DNA of 35,473 nucleotides from Halococcus salifodinae DSM 8989 (GCF_000336935.1 NZ_AOME01000070.1:102065-137537), one strand, 5' to 3'. Shown: positions 15,149-25,038, counted from the stretch's first letter. The notes: generated from the letters alone by a model not told the origin. Numbers and translations are program-made.

Positions 15149-15400
15149 ATGGACACTGCCCGTATGGACACTACCCGGGACGACCGCGCGCTCGCGCTGC
15201 TGCGCGAGATCGACGCCAACGGGCCGTTCGCGGTGCGGACGCTGCTGTCGCGGTACGATCTCTGCGAGAGCGATCTCCACGGACTGTGTGCGGAGCTCCG
15301 GGCAGCGGGGTTGCTCGCGGAAGCGGAGGTGGCCGGCGAGCGCGGGTATCGAACCACCGAGCGCGCTCGGAAGGAACTCGAACAGGTCCGGAAAGCGTAG
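15149..15400 (+). CDS. Small winged-helix-like protein
   Basis: 83 aa from the ATG at 15149. The core reads as helix-turn-helix followed by a wing: ALLREIDANGPFAVRTLLSR, then a CESDLHGLCAELRAAGLL recognition-helix region, then RGYRTTERARKELEQV. It probably binds DNA; the target is unknown. A 15-nt direct duplication encodes both a first ATG (15149) and a second (15164), so the protein may begin MDTARMDTTRDD or MDTTRDD. It lies between the small membrane-protein gene and mre11. Confidence 0.65.
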   Translation: MDTARMDTTRDDRALALLREIDANGPFAVRTLLSRYDLCESDLHGLCAELRAAGLLAEAEVAGERGYRTTERARKELEQVRKA

Positions 15401-15453
15401 CTCCCCGTCCGTGACGGTGTTACCGACGATCACTTTCACTCCATACTGGGGTG

Positions 15454-15493
15454 TTTAATAACCACCCACCGGTTAGATCCACGCCAAATGAGG
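15454..15493 (+). promoter_or_regulatory. Promoter and ribosome-binding site of the mre11-rad50-nurA-herA operon
   Basis: A TTTAATA box at 15454-15460 lies about 42-48 nt before the mre11 ATG, giving a leader of roughly 20 nt. That leader carries GAGG at 15490-15493, eight nt before the start codon. This operon therefore seems to have a leadered mRNA, unlike most promoters in the window. Confidence 0.5.
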
Positions 15494-15501
15494 ACGAGAC
15501 G

Positions 15502-16860
15502 ATGACCACGCTCCTCCACGTGAGCGATACCCACCTCGGAAAGCGCCAGTACGGGAGCGATGTTCGGCGGAAGGACTTCGCAGACGCGTTCGAGCAAGCC
15601 ATCGACATCGCTCTCGGCACACATCCGGAGCACGACAACGACCCGGTCGACGCGGTAATTCACACCGGTGATCTGTTCGATCGGCGGACGCCGCCGCTTC
15701 CCGTGGTCAGAAACTGCATCCGAACGCTCCGCAAGCTAGAGGACGGCGAGATTCCGTTTTACGGCATCGTCGGCAACCACGAGCGGAAGATGGACGACCA
15801 ATGGCTCGACCTCATCGAGGAGACGCGGACTGCGAGCCGTCTCAATCACGTGCCGACGACGGTCGGCGATGTCGCGCTCTACGGTATCGATTCGGTGACG
15901 AAGCCAGCGTGGGACGCCACCGAATTCGACCTCGAAGAACCCGACGACGGGGACGCCTTTCGACTGCTCTGTATGCACCAGTTGCTCCACCCTCCGGTGC
16001 CCGAAATCATGGCCGACCACGCGACCGCCGAGACTATCGAAAAAGCGGACCTCACAATCGACGCACTCGCACTCGGCGACTACCACGAAGCCGAGGAGGC
16101 GGTCGTCGACGGCGTCGATGTCTGGTATCCCGGTTCGACCGAACGCTGTAGCGTGGGCGAGGAGGCCCCCCGGAGCGTGTGTCTGCTTGACATCGAGGAC
16201 GGAACGCTCAGACGGCGCGCGATCGAACTCGATACCCGGGAGTTCCGGCACGTCGCCATCGAGTTCGGCGAGGACGACGGCTACGGGCACGCAGAGCGCG
16301 TCATCGAGCGCCACGACCTCGATGGAGCGGTCGCGCTCGTCGGGCTGCGCGGCGAGCGGAGTTCGGTCACGGCGAGCGCGGTCTACGACCTCGCTACTGA
16401 GCGCGGCGCGGCCGTCTGCAAGGTCGACGACGACCGGGGACGCGAGGCGCTCGATGCCGAACACGGCCCGTCGGGAACGGTCAAGCGTCCGGACGAACTC
16501 ATCGAGGAACGCCTCGCCGAGGCGTCGCTCGGCGGCGTGACGAGAGACGTCGAGGCGCGCGTTCGCGGCGACAACGACCTCGGGACGAGCCACGTGGCCG
16601 ACTGGGCCGAAGAGCGCATCAGAGAGGCCCAGTCCACGGCATTCGACGACGGCGATTCGAGCGGCGAGACGGAACGTAACGGGGAAGCGGGCGTCGCCGA
16701 CGCTGACGCCGCTACGGTTGACGACGACACGGTCGCCGACACCGATTCCGGCACCGCCGCCGATGGCGGCGAAGACTCGCGACTCGATTCGTGGACCGGG
16801 ACGACGGAACACGACGAAAGCGGCGGAAACGAGACGGACGACGGGGAGGGACGACGGTGA
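15502..16860 (+). CDS. mre11: Mre11, DNA double-strand-break repair nuclease
   Basis: 452 aa. The phosphoesterase motifs are in order: DTHLG (Asp9, His11), GDLFD (Asp57), GNHE (Asn92, His93), MHQLLHP (His159) and GDYHEAE (Asp193, His195). The last motif is G-H-x-H in most Mre11/SbcD proteins; here the first His is Asp, a change I believe occurs in other haloarchaeal Mre11 proteins. The C-terminal 110 residues are acidic and low in complexity. Mre11 is a Mn-dependent exo/endonuclease that works with Rad50 on broken ends. It is the first gene of a four-gene operon and overlaps rad50 by 4 nt (GTGA). Confidence 0.95.
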   Translation: MTTLLHVSDTHLGKRQYGSDVRRKDFADAFEQAIDIALGTHPEHDNDPVDAVIHTGDLFDRRTPPLPVVRNCIRTLRKLEDGEIPFYGIVGNHERKMDDQWLDLIEETRTASRLNHVPTTVGDVALYGIDSVTKPAWDATEFDLEEPDDGDAFRLLCMHQLLHPPVPEIMADHATAETIEKADLTIDALALGDYHEAEEAVVDGVDVWYPGSTERCSVGEEAPRSVCLLDIEDGTLRRRAIELDTREFRHVAIEFGEDDGYGHAERVIERHDLDGAVALVGLRGERSSVTASAVYDLATERGAAVCKVDDDRGREALDAEHGPSGTVKRPDELIEERLAEASLGGVTRDVEARVRGDNDLGTSHVADWAEERIREAQSTAFDDGDSSGETERNGEAGVADADAATVDDDTVADTDSGTAADGGEDSRLDSWTGTTEHDESGGNETDDGEGRR

Positions 16861-19800
16861 AGATCAAGCGCCTGCGTCTGGAGAACGTCCGCAGCTACGA
16901 CGATCAGACAGTCGAGTTCCCCGACGGCGTCATTCTCGTTCACGGCGAGAACGGCTCGGGAAAGACGTCGCTGTTGATGGGGATCTTCGGCGGACTCTTC
17001 CTCTCGAAGATCACGAGCGTGGGGTCGAACAGCTTCACGCTCGAAGACCTCGTGCGCCGCGGCGAGGACAGCGCGTGCGTCGAACTCGTCTTCGAGGTCG
17101 GCGGCACTGCGTACACCACGGAGTGGCGGCTCCATCGGACGAGCACAGCTTCGACGGCCGAGCTCACCTCCTCAGCGCTCTCAAATCCAGTCACGGGCGT
17201 CCGTGACGTCCGCGCGGCAGTGGTCCAGCTCGTCGGGCTGGACGCCGAGGACTTCGCCAGTTCGGTCTATGTCAAGCAGGGCGAGGTCGACCGCCTCATC
17301 GACGACGAGGACCGGACGACGACCATCGATAGCTTACTTGGACTTGACGAGATAGATAACCACACCGAGCGAATGAAACAGGCCCGGCGGGCGGCCGGTC
17401 GTGTTCGGGAGGCGAACGCCGAACGGCGGCGTGGACACCAGGAGGACCGCGACGAGTACGACCGCGATGAGGCCGACTTCCAACGAGAGATCACCGCGCT
17501 CACCGATGACATCGAGGCGGCGGAGGGGGACGTCGAGACGGCCGAAGAGTATCTCGGCAGACTCAAAGACCACCGACGGGAGAAGACGGCTGCGCTCGAC
17601 CGCTACGAGGACCTCGTCGAGAAGGCGCGGGCGAAAGCCGAGCAGGTCGAGCGCGTCGAGGCAAAGCGCGGCGAACAGCAGTCGGCCATCGAAGACGCCG
17701 AAAGCGCCATCGAGGACGCAGAGGACGAAATCGAGCGTATCGAGGCAGAAATTGCCGACCTCGGCGAGGGGGTCGAGTACGACCTCGGTGACGAGGAAAG
17801 CGCCGAAGCGGCACGCGAGGGAGTCACCGCAGCGCTTACCGAGGCGAGCGCCGAGCGCGCCACCGCCGAGAGTAAACTCGAAAGCGCACGCGAAGAACAC
17901 GAACGGCTCGTCGACGAGCGCGAAGCCGCGACCGAGACGCTCGACGAACTGACTGACGAGCGTGAATCGCTCCGCGAGCGGTACGAATCCATCGAAGAGC
18001 GTGCCGAAGCGGCTGAATCGGCCATCGAGGAAGCTATCGGGAAACGAGACCGTCGCGCCGCGTCGTTCCTCCCGAAGCCCGAGGCGGCGGACGTGACCGA
18101 CGAACACCGCGAGGCGGTCGGGGAGCGTCTCGACACGCTCTGCGAGAAGCGCGAAGCGGCGACGAACGCACTGACCGAGGCACGCACGAAACGGGAGGTG
18201 AAGGCGTCGGCGCTTGAGGAGGCGCGTGCGGAACTCGCTGACCTCGAAGAGCGCCTCGATTCACTCGGCGAGCAACGTACAACGATCTGCGAGGAGATCG
18301 AGGCAGCGAAAGCCGAGGTGGAAGCCGCCGAGGGCGAACTCGCAGAGAGGGTTGAAAACCTCGCGTCGGACGGTGATGAACTCGGGATCGCCGTGTCCAT
18401 CGAAAGTCTCGGCGAGGCCAGGAACGACCACCTCCCCGCCCGCCGCGACGAACTCACCGACGCGCTCGGGGACGCAAAGAGCGCGATCGCCGCTCTGAAC
18501 ACGGAGGAACGACAGTACACCGAAGATCTCGACGAGCTACGAAATCTCGGCGAGGGCGGGACGTGTCCGACGTGCGGGCAGGCGGTCTCGGAGGCCCACG
18601 TCGAGGACGAAATCGCCGAACTGGAGGACGAGCTCGCGGACATGCGCGAGCGGAAGGCGGCCAAAGAAAGCGAGCGAGAGGCGATCGCCGCGGAACGAGC
18701 CGACCTCGACGGACTTCGTGAGCGCATCACCGAAACCATCGAGTACCGCGACGACGCTCTCGAAGCGCGTCGAGAGAAACTCGACGACCTGTGCGAACGC
18801 GAGAGCGACATCGATGCCGAGGTCGCCGAGACGAGCGGCGAGGCCGACGCTATGGGAGAAGAGATCGCGCGCATCGAAGGCCAGCTCGACGACTTCGACG
18901 AGCGCATCGCCGCGCTCGAAACCGACGAGTCCGAGGCGCGCGAGGGAGTCTCTACCGGCGAAGCCGTGATCGAGGGGTTCGAAACCGTCGCGGAGCGCCG
19001 CGAAGCGCTCGAAGTGGCCGAAACGGAGCGCGAGGACGTCGTAGACGACATCAGGGATATCGAGAACGACATCGAAGAGAAACAAAGCGAGGTCGAGTCG
19101 CTCGACGGCGCGCTCGACTCTCAACGGGGGACAGTCGAGAACCGCGAAACGGCGCTGGCCGAGGCCCGCGAGCGCGTCGAGGCTGTCGAGGAGGCGAAAT
19201 CGACGGTCGAGGGGGCCGTCGAGCGCTACGACACCATCGACGACCACGAAGCGACGATCTCTCGGGCGACCCAGCGCATTGCGGGGGCCGAGCGGGCTAT
19301 CGAGGACTTCAACGAACAGTTGGCAACGCTGGACCGCGAGCTGGCGAAGGTCGAGGAGGAACTCGACGAACACGACGGTCGGGACGAGATCGAGGCGGAG
19401 ATTCGAGAGACGGAAGCACGCATCGAGAAGCGCGAGGCGACGCGCGAGGAGTACGCCACTCGGGTGCGCCGGCTCCGTGACGAGCGAAGCAAACTCGAAA
19501 TCGAGCGCGACAACTTAGAACGGCTGAACGAGCGCATCGAACGTTGCGAGCGAAAGGAGCGCTGGGCCGACGACGTCTACCAGGAGATCGAGATGGTGCT
19601 CTCGGTGTACCAGCGCGTGAAATCCGAACTCCGTGAAGAGTACCTCGCGTACATCAACGAGTACACGAACGAGGTCTTCGGGAAAATCTACAAGAACACC
19701 GGCTACCAGCAGGTCCAGATCGAGGAGATCCACAACGAGCGCCGGGAGACCTACGACTACGCGATTCGGCTGTTGCGCGACGATGGGGCCCGCGAGAACC

Positions 19801-20174
19801 CGACGAACGCGAGCGGCGGCGAGCGCGCCATCGTCAACCTCGCGCTCCGGGCGGGCATCTATCGGCTCATCGCTGAGATGGGTGGTGGCGACCGGAGTAC
19901 GCTGCCGCCGTTTATTCTCGACGAGCCGACGACGTTCCTGGACGAAGGCCACGTGGGCCAGCTCGAACGAATGCTCCGGACGCTCGACGACTGGGACGTC
20001 CCGCAGGTAATCGTCGTGAGCCACGACGAGCGGTTGATTCACGGTGCGGACCACGAGTGCGCCGTGAGGAAGGACGCCGCGACGAAGACGAGCCGCGCCG
20101 AGATGCACGTCGCGGGTCAGTCTCGGGGCGCTGATGGCGGGGATGTCGGCGTCGCATCGGGAGGTGACGACTGA
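16857..20174 (+). CDS. rad50: Rad50, SMC-like ATPase of the Mre11 complex
   Basis: 1105 aa from a GTG at 16857 that overlaps the mre11 stop. The N-terminal ATPase half has Walker A GENGSGKTS (30-38). Long Glu/Arg-rich coiled coils (about 190-560 and 590-900) flank a zinc hook, CPTC at 570-573. The C-terminal half carries the ABC signature NASGGERAIVN (about 984) and Walker B FILDEPTTFLDEG (about 1019). It tethers DNA ends and gates Mre11. At 1105 aa it has longer arms than the roughly 880-900 aa Rad50 proteins of many archaea. The TGA is followed directly by the nurA GTG. Confidence 0.96.
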   Translation: MKIKRLRLENVRSYDDQTVEFPDGVILVHGENGSGKTSLLMGIFGGLFLSKITSVGSNSFTLEDLVRRGEDSACVELVFEVGGTAYTTEWRLHRTSTASTAELTSSALSNPVTGVRDVRAAVVQLVGLDAEDFASSVYVKQGEVDRLIDDEDRTTTIDSLLGLDEIDNHTERMKQARRAAGRVREANAERRRGHQEDRDEYDRDEADFQREITALTDDIEAAEGDVETAEEYLGRLKDHRREKTAALDRYEDLVEKARAKAEQVERVEAKRGEQQSAIEDAESAIEDAEDEIERIEAEIADLGEGVEYDLGDEESAEAAREGVTAALTEASAERATAESKLESAREEHERLVDEREAATETLDELTDERESLRERYESIEERAEAAESAIEEAIGKRDRRAASFLPKPEAADVTDEHREAVGERLDTLCEKREAATNALTEARTKREVKASALEEARAELADLEERLDSLGEQRTTICEEIEAAKAEVEAAEGELAERVENLASDGDELGIAVSIESLGEARNDHLPARRDELTDALGDAKSAIAALNTEERQYTEDLDELRNLGEGGTCPTCGQAVSEAHVEDEIAELEDELADMRERKAAKESEREAIAAERADLDGLRERITETIEYRDDALEARREKLDDLCERESDIDAEVAETSGEADAMGEEIARIEGQLDDFDERIAALETDESEAREGVSTGEAVIEGFETVAERREALEVAETEREDVVDDIRDIENDIEEKQSEVESLDGALDSQRGTVENRETALAEARERVEAVEEAKSTVEGAVERYDTIDDHEATISRATQRIAGAERAIEDFNEQLATLDRELAKVEEELDEHDGRDEIEAEIRETEARIEKREATREEYATRVRRLRDERSKLEIERDNLERLNERIERCERKERWADDVYQEIEMVLSVYQRVKSELREEYLAYINEYTNEVFGKIYKNTGYQQVQIEEIHNERRETYDYAIRLLRDDGARENPTNASGGERAIVNLALRAGIYRLIAEMGGGDRSTLPPFILDEPTTFLDEGHVGQLERMLRTLDDWDVPQVIVVSHDERLIHGADHECAVRKDAATKTSRAEMHVAGQSRGADGGDVGVASGGDD

Positions 20175-21464
20175 GTGGACCGGAACGCGTTCGGTGTCGT
20201 CAGACAGCTGTTCGAGCACATCGATGAGAGCGTGCCGGGCGAGCCGGTCTCTCAGACGGAGTACGCCCGTCGCCTGTTTTCCTTGCTCGGGCGTGACGGC
20301 GGGCAGGTGGAGGCACTTGGCGAAGTGGACTGTATGAAGACGCGGACGACCGACCTCGGCACGTGGAGCGAGGATCCGTGGGCCGAGCACACGTACGGTC
20401 TCGACGCCAGCACCACCCGGCCGATGGAGTACAACAACGGGCTCGTCGTCGATACCGCGAACGCGAAACTCGGCGTCTCGGGTGCGAGCGGCGACCGTGC
20501 GCTCGAACGGGCGGGAACGATACGCTCGGTCGTGTACTTCGACGACGATGAGAGTCGCTTTTTCACCAGCGCGTTCGAGGACGGGAGCGGGTACGTCGAC
20601 GGCGAAGTGCTCGCCGTCCCCGGAACCGCCGACCGAGCGGCAGACGTCACGCGGTGGATATCGACGGCAGCACAGCGCCTCGCCGAGGGCCGACACGCCC
20701 TCGAACACGCGGAGACCATCGATGGAGCGTTGTTCATCGATGGGTCGACCTATCCGCTGGGTGTCCTCTACTGGCTCATGCTCGAAACCGTCGACCGGAT
20801 GCCGGTGCCGGACACGTGGGAGAAACCACGAGAGATCGTCGCAAACTATGTCGACCTAGTCGACGCCCTCTACGAGAAGGACCTGCCGGTGCTCGGAGTC
20901 GTGAAGACCTCGATGACCGGCCAGGTTCTCGACGCGCTCGAAGCGAAGATCGACCGTCACGATCTCACCGACGAAGACGGGCACACGCTCGACGTCCCGT
21001 GGCGACGCGACCACCAGTTCGTCGGCGAGGTGCTGCGCGACGGGAGCCTGAACCACCTGACGTACACCTCGTGGCTCGTCCACGAGCAGAGCATCGATGG
21101 CCGGCCGTTCGAGATGTTCTCGACAGTCGCAGACCAGTTGAGACACGGCGACCCAGCCGACTACCGCCGTGCGTTCTTTTACGTCCGCCTGCCGAAGACG
21201 GGTGGCGTGTTTCGCGTCGAGACTCCGCTGCTGATGCTCGAAGACGACGAGCGCCGCGGGGCAATCCAGCGAAAGGCGCTGAAGGAGATCGCCCGGAGCA
21301 GGGACGTTCCCCAAGCGGTCAAGCGTGCTGACCGCATCGCCCGCATCAGTCCTGACAACCGCGAGACGATCCGTGAATTCATCACGTCAGCCGAGAGCTA
21401 CCACGATTACAACGAGGATGGCCGCTGGAAGGACATCGAGGACCCGAATGAGGTAACCCAATGA
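20175..21464 (+). CDS. nurA: NurA 5'-3' nuclease
   Basis: 429 aa. The GTG at 20175 follows the rad50 stop with no gap. NurA-type RNase-H-like fold acidic residues are seen in NGLVVDTANAKLGVSG (about 93-108) and GALFIDGSTYPLGVLYW (about 185-200). A late HTYTSW/YVRLPKTGGVFRVE block is also typical. NurA resects 5' strands together with the HerA translocase after Mre11-Rad50 has opened the end; neighbour order supports the assignment. The stop overlaps the herA ATG (ATGA). Confidence 0.88.
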   Translation: MDRNAFGVVRQLFEHIDESVPGEPVSQTEYARRLFSLLGRDGGQVEALGEVDCMKTRTTDLGTWSEDPWAEHTYGLDASTTRPMEYNNGLVVDTANAKLGVSGASGDRALERAGTIRSVVYFDDDESRFFTSAFEDGSGYVDGEVLAVPGTADRAADVTRWISTAAQRLAEGRHALEHAETIDGALFIDGSTYPLGVLYWLMLETVDRMPVPDTWEKPREIVANYVDLVDALYEKDLPVLGVVKTSMTGQVLDALEAKIDRHDLTDEDGHTLDVPWRRDHQFVGEVLRDGSLNHLTYTSWLVHEQSIDGRPFEMFSTVADQLRHGDPADYRRAFFYVRLPKTGGVFRVETPLLMLEDDERRGAIQRKALKEIARSRDVPQAVKRADRIARISPDNRETIREFITSAESYHDYNEDGRWKDIEDPNEVTQ

Positions 21465-23398
21465 GCGACAATCCACTTGAGGACGACCCCTTCGAAACGG
21501 ACGACGACCGCACCGACGACACTACTGGAACCGATATCAACGACGGGACGGACGCGACCGGAACCGTCGACGACTCGGAGGAGGACAGCGAGCAGGCTGG
21601 GACGGTGCTGTCCGAACAGCGTGTCCCGAACTCGGCCACCGATCTCGGTTCCCGTGAGATGGGCCACGTGCTCGCGAGCGAGACAATCCACGTTAGCCGG
21701 GACGAGTACACGGTCAACGCCTACGTCGCCACCGAGCGCCGTGATCGAGTGCGGGTCGGCGATTACGTTCAGATTCCGTATCCCGACAGCGAGGACGTCC
21801 TGTTCGCCGTTGTCGACGGGTTGCGCTACGAGCCATACACCGACCTCGACGATCGCTCTGACACGCACAACCTGATCAACCGCGAATCCGCGCTCGACGA
21901 GTCCGAGTTCGTGCTGGTCGCCGAACTCGAACCGATCACGATCCTCTCCGTCGATGGCGACGCCGAGGATGCGGGCGAACAGCATAAAGAGAGCAGCGAG
22001 GCGCTCTCACGGGGTATCGTCAACAAAGTCCCGAAGCCGAACACGGGCGTCGAACTCACCGAAGACGAAGCCTACCTGCGCGAGGGGCTGAACATCCCAC
22101 ACTCGGGCGTCTTCTGTGGGTATCTCTCGGTCGGCGGCAGCGCGATGGAAGTGAACGATGAGCCGTTCCCTTACTACCTCGCCAACCCAGGCATCGGTCT
22201 CGATGGGGAAATTGAGCCGGGCGAACCGGCTGTCTTTCGACACGCGCTCGTCGCCGGATCGACCGGAAAGGGGAAGACCCACTTCGCAAAGAACCTCCTC
22301 CGGCAATTCATGGGAGAGAAACGCTATCCGATAGAGAACCACGAAACCGGCGAGCTCGAACGAAGTCGGCTGAACGTCGTCGTCTTCGACCCCGAGAACG
22401 AATACTGGCAGATGCGCGAGGACGGCGACCTGCCCGACGGGGCACGACAGCGACTCGAACGGAAGGGCATCGAGGTCGGCGGCGTCGATGATTTGGAGGT
22501 GTTCGTGCCCGACGTGGCGAACACGACCGCCCCGGCAACGGGCCAGAGTCGATCGTTTTCGATCCCCTTCTCGCTGGTGCGCTCGCGGCCGGAGCTATTG
22601 ATGCCATACGAACCAACCCCTGTAACCCGCGGCGCGCTCGAAGGCTGTCTCTCCTCGTACTTCGAACAAGAGGGTGGGACACCGACCTACGAACGATTCA
22701 GGAACTATCTTGACGCAAACGTCGACGAAAATAGTTCACTCAGGCAACAGCACGAGATCGCCGATGGGACCTGGAGCGCGGTCATGCGTCGGGTGAAGGG
22801 TGGAGACGGAGCCTTCGGTGATGTGTTCGATGGTGGGGGCGGCGGAAGCACCGGCGCGAACCCGCTCAACGAGATCTCGGGCGAGCTGTTCCGCGAGGGA
22901 CAGGTGACGGTGATTCCGACCGGCCACCTGCGTGGCGGGAAAGAAGAACTCGTCGTGCTCTCGGCCCTTTCTTACGTCATCGAGAATAAGATATCCGATC
23001 ACGATGTCGATAGCCACGTCAAAGACACGCCGCTGCTTCTGAGCGTCGACGAGGCGCACAACTACCTCTCGGGAGCGAAGACGCTGCGTGGGAAGTATAT
23101 CATCGAGAGAGCGCGTGAGGCGGCCAAGCAGGGCCGAAAGGACAAACTCGGATTGTTGATGATTACCCAGAACCCCGAGGACATCGACGACGAGGTTCTC
23201 AAGCAGACGAACACGAACGTCTTCCTCGGTCTCCGCGACGAGGTGGTTGAGAAAGTGCCGTCCGTACCTGCGGAGTTCAAGCGCGATATCCCGAAGTTCA
23301 GCAAGGGACAGGCGGTCGTCAAGGCACCGGACGTCGAGGCGGTAGAGGTCATTGGTCTACCGTACTGCGTGACGAAACACGGCAAGCATGACAACTGA
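21461..23398 (+). CDS. herA: HerA bidirectional DNA translocase
   Basis: 645 aa. An acidic disordered N-terminus (1-60) is followed by a HAS-barrel region (about 60-200) and the FtsK/HerA-type ATPase core: Walker A GSTGKGKT (about 265-272) and Walker B LLLSVDEAHNYL (about 525-536). A late LMITQNPEDIDDEVLKQ segment looks like sensor/arginine-finger region. HerA forms a hexamer that pumps DNA into NurA. It is the last gene of the operon. A 96-nt gap with a new promoter precedes pan. Confidence 0.93.
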   Translation: MSDNPLEDDPFETDDDRTDDTTGTDINDGTDATGTVDDSEEDSEQAGTVLSEQRVPNSATDLGSREMGHVLASETIHVSRDEYTVNAYVATERRDRVRVGDYVQIPYPDSEDVLFAVVDGLRYEPYTDLDDRSDTHNLINRESALDESEFVLVAELEPITILSVDGDAEDAGEQHKESSEALSRGIVNKVPKPNTGVELTEDEAYLREGLNIPHSGVFCGYLSVGGSAMEVNDEPFPYYLANPGIGLDGEIEPGEPAVFRHALVAGSTGKGKTHFAKNLLRQFMGEKRYPIENHETGELERSRLNVVVFDPENEYWQMREDGDLPDGARQRLERKGIEVGGVDDLEVFVPDVANTTAPATGQSRSFSIPFSLVRSRPELLMPYEPTPVTRGALEGCLSSYFEQEGGTPTYERFRNYLDANVDENSSLRQQHEIADGTWSAVMRRVKGGDGAFGDVFDGGGGGSTGANPLNEISGELFREGQVTVIPTGHLRGGKEELVVLSALSYVIENKISDHDVDSHVKDTPLLLSVDEAHNYLSGAKTLRGKYIIERAREAAKQGRKDKLGLLMITQNPEDIDDEVLKQTNTNVFLGLRDEVVEKVPSVPAEFKRDIPKFSKGQAVVKAPDVEAVEVIGLPYCVTKHGKHDN

Positions 23399-23463
23399 GA
23401 CGATAAAACCGATCGTCCCGTTCATTGTCCGGTTTCGACCGTCTCGGTTCACTGGACCCGAAG

Positions 23464-23471
23464 TCTCTTAT
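23464..23471 (+). promoter_or_regulatory. TATA-like box of pan
   Basis: TCTCTTATG in the herA-pan gap; its TTAT core lies 25-28 nt before the ATG at 23495, as for a leaderless transcript. Confidence 0.55.
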
Positions 23472-23494
23472 GAACCAGCGCCCTATCGCTGGCA

Positions 23495-24709
23495 ATGACC
23501 GATACGGTGGACGACGTGGAGCAACCGTACGATACAGACGCCTCACACCAGGAGAAGATCGATTCGCTCGAAGACCGCATCGACATCCTCGACGCCCAGA
23601 ACGAGGAGATGCGCGACAAGCTGCTCGACGCGAACGCCGAGAACAACAAGTACCAGCAGAAGCTCGAACGGCTCAACCACGAGAACAAGAAGCTGAAGCA
23701 GTCGCCGCTGTTCGTCGCCACAGTCCAGGAAGTCGCCGAGGACGGCATCATCATCAAACAGCACGGCAACAACCAGGAGGCGCTCACCGAGGTCACCGAC
23801 GAGCTCCACGAGAAGCTCGAACCGGGCTCCCGTGTCGCGGTCAACAACTCCCTTTCCGTGGTCACCGACCTCTCGGACGAGACCGACGTCCGGGCGCGGG
23901 TGATGGAAGTCGAGGAGAGTCCCGGTGTCGACTACGACGACATCGGCGGCCTCGCGGAACAGATGAACGAAGTGCGGGAGACCGTCGAGCTCCCGCTCGA
24001 GAGCCCGGAGATGTTCGACGACGTCGGCATCCAGCCCCCATCGGGTGTGCTGCTCCACGGGCCACCCGGCACGGGCAAAACGATGCTCGCGAAGGCGGTC
24101 GCGAACCAGACCGACGCGACGTTCATCAAGATGGCTGGCTCGGAGCTCGTCCACAAGTTCATCGGTGAGGGCGCGAAGCTCGTCCGGGACCTCTTCGAGG
24201 TCGCCCGTGAACACGAGCCCGCGGTGATTTTCATCGACGAGATCGACGCGATCGCCTCGAAACGCACCGACTCCAAAACGTCGGGCGACGCCGAGGTCCA
24301 GCGCACGATGATGCAGCTCCTCTCCGAGATGGACGGGTTCGAGGAGCGCGGCGAGATCCGGATCATCGCCGCCACCAACCGCTTCGACATGCTCGATCGC
24401 GCCATCCTCCGGCCCGGCCGGTTCGACCGGCTCATCGAGGTTCCCAAACCCGACGCCGAGGGTCGCGAGAAGATCTTCGCGATCCACACCCAGGAGATGA
24501 ACCTCGCCGACGATGTCGAGTTCTCGGAGCTCGCGGCGGACGCGACCGACGCCAGCGGCGCGGACATCAAGGCGGTCTGTACCGAGGCCGGGATGTTCGC
24601 CATCCGCGACGAGCGCACCGAGGTCCGGATGACCGACTTCGACGAGGCGTGGGAGAAGATCGAGGCCGACGAGGAGGCGACCGGCGACGTGACCAAAACC
24701 TTCGCCTAA
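23495..24709 (+). CDS. pan: PAN, proteasome-activating nucleotidase
   Basis: 404 aa. An N-terminal coiled coil (about 20-72) is followed by an OB domain with [11 protein letters not shown] and the AAA+ module: Walker A GPPGTGKT (about 189-196), Walker [10 protein letters not shown] (about 243), the second region of homology [21 protein letters not shown] (quoted in part: [18 protein letters not shown]) and sensor-2 [12 protein letters not shown]. The C-terminus ends TKTFA, a variant of the hydrophobic-Tyr-X tail that docks in the 20S proteasome. It unfolds substrates for the proteasome. No proteasome subunit is nearby. The stop codon is followed within 2 nt by a composite element. Confidence 0.97.
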   Translation: MTDTVDDVEQPYDTDASHQEKIDSLEDRIDILDAQNEEMRDKLLDANAENNKYQQKLERLNHENKKLKQSPLFVATVQEVAEDGIIIKQHGNNQEALTEVTDELHEKLEPGSRVAVNNSLSVVTDLSDETDVRARVMEVEESPGVDYDDIGGLAEQMNEVRETVELPLESPEMFDDVGIQPPSGVLLHGPPGTGKTMLAKAVANQTDATFIKMAGSELVHKFIGEGAKLVRDLFEVAREHEPAVIFIDEIDAIASKRTDSKTSGDAEVQRTMMQLLSEMDGFEERGEIRIIAATNRFDMLDRAILRPGRFDRLIEVPKPDAEGREKIFAIHTQEMNLADDVEFSELAADATDASGADIKAVCTEAGMFAIRDERTEVRMTDFDEAWEKIEADEEATGDVTKTFA

Positions 24710-24960
24710 ACAACGTTTTTACGTCGTCGGGTGGCCTCCCTCCGGTCGGCCACCACTCTCTGCTCACGGGTGCGGAGCACCCGTTCGCACGGTACGAGGG
24801 ACGCTTCGCGCCCCTCGCTATCGCCGGCGCTTCGCGCCGGCTGTAAGAGGTTCCTTCGGAACCTCTCTACTCGCAAAAACGTTGATGAAAAACTCCCGCG
24901 AGCGCCCGCTGGGCGCTCGCGGTGAGAACACTGGCGCTCTCCGCGACCGCAACCGCACCG

Positions 24961-25038
24961 CCACGCAACCGCCGACCGCAACCGCCACGCAACCGCCGAC
25001 CGCCACGCAACCGCCGACCGCCACGCAACCGCCGACCG
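24961..25038. repeat. Four 18-bp direct repeats inside composite element 3
   Basis: Four identical copies of CCACGCAACCGCCGACCG lie at 24961-24978, 24985-25002, 25003-25020 and 25021-25038, with a 6-nt CAACCG spacer after the first. They lie between the B and A modules. The unit is a multiple of three and reads as a TQPPTA-type peptide repeat in one frame, but no gene could be supported. Exact identity suggests recent slippage or selection. Confidence 0.85.

Noticed and set aside
24698-24709. PAN tail TKTFA lacking the Tyr of the HbYX motif
   Set aside because: From memory, Haloferax PanA ends in a similar RAFA sequence, so this is likely normal for haloarchaea.
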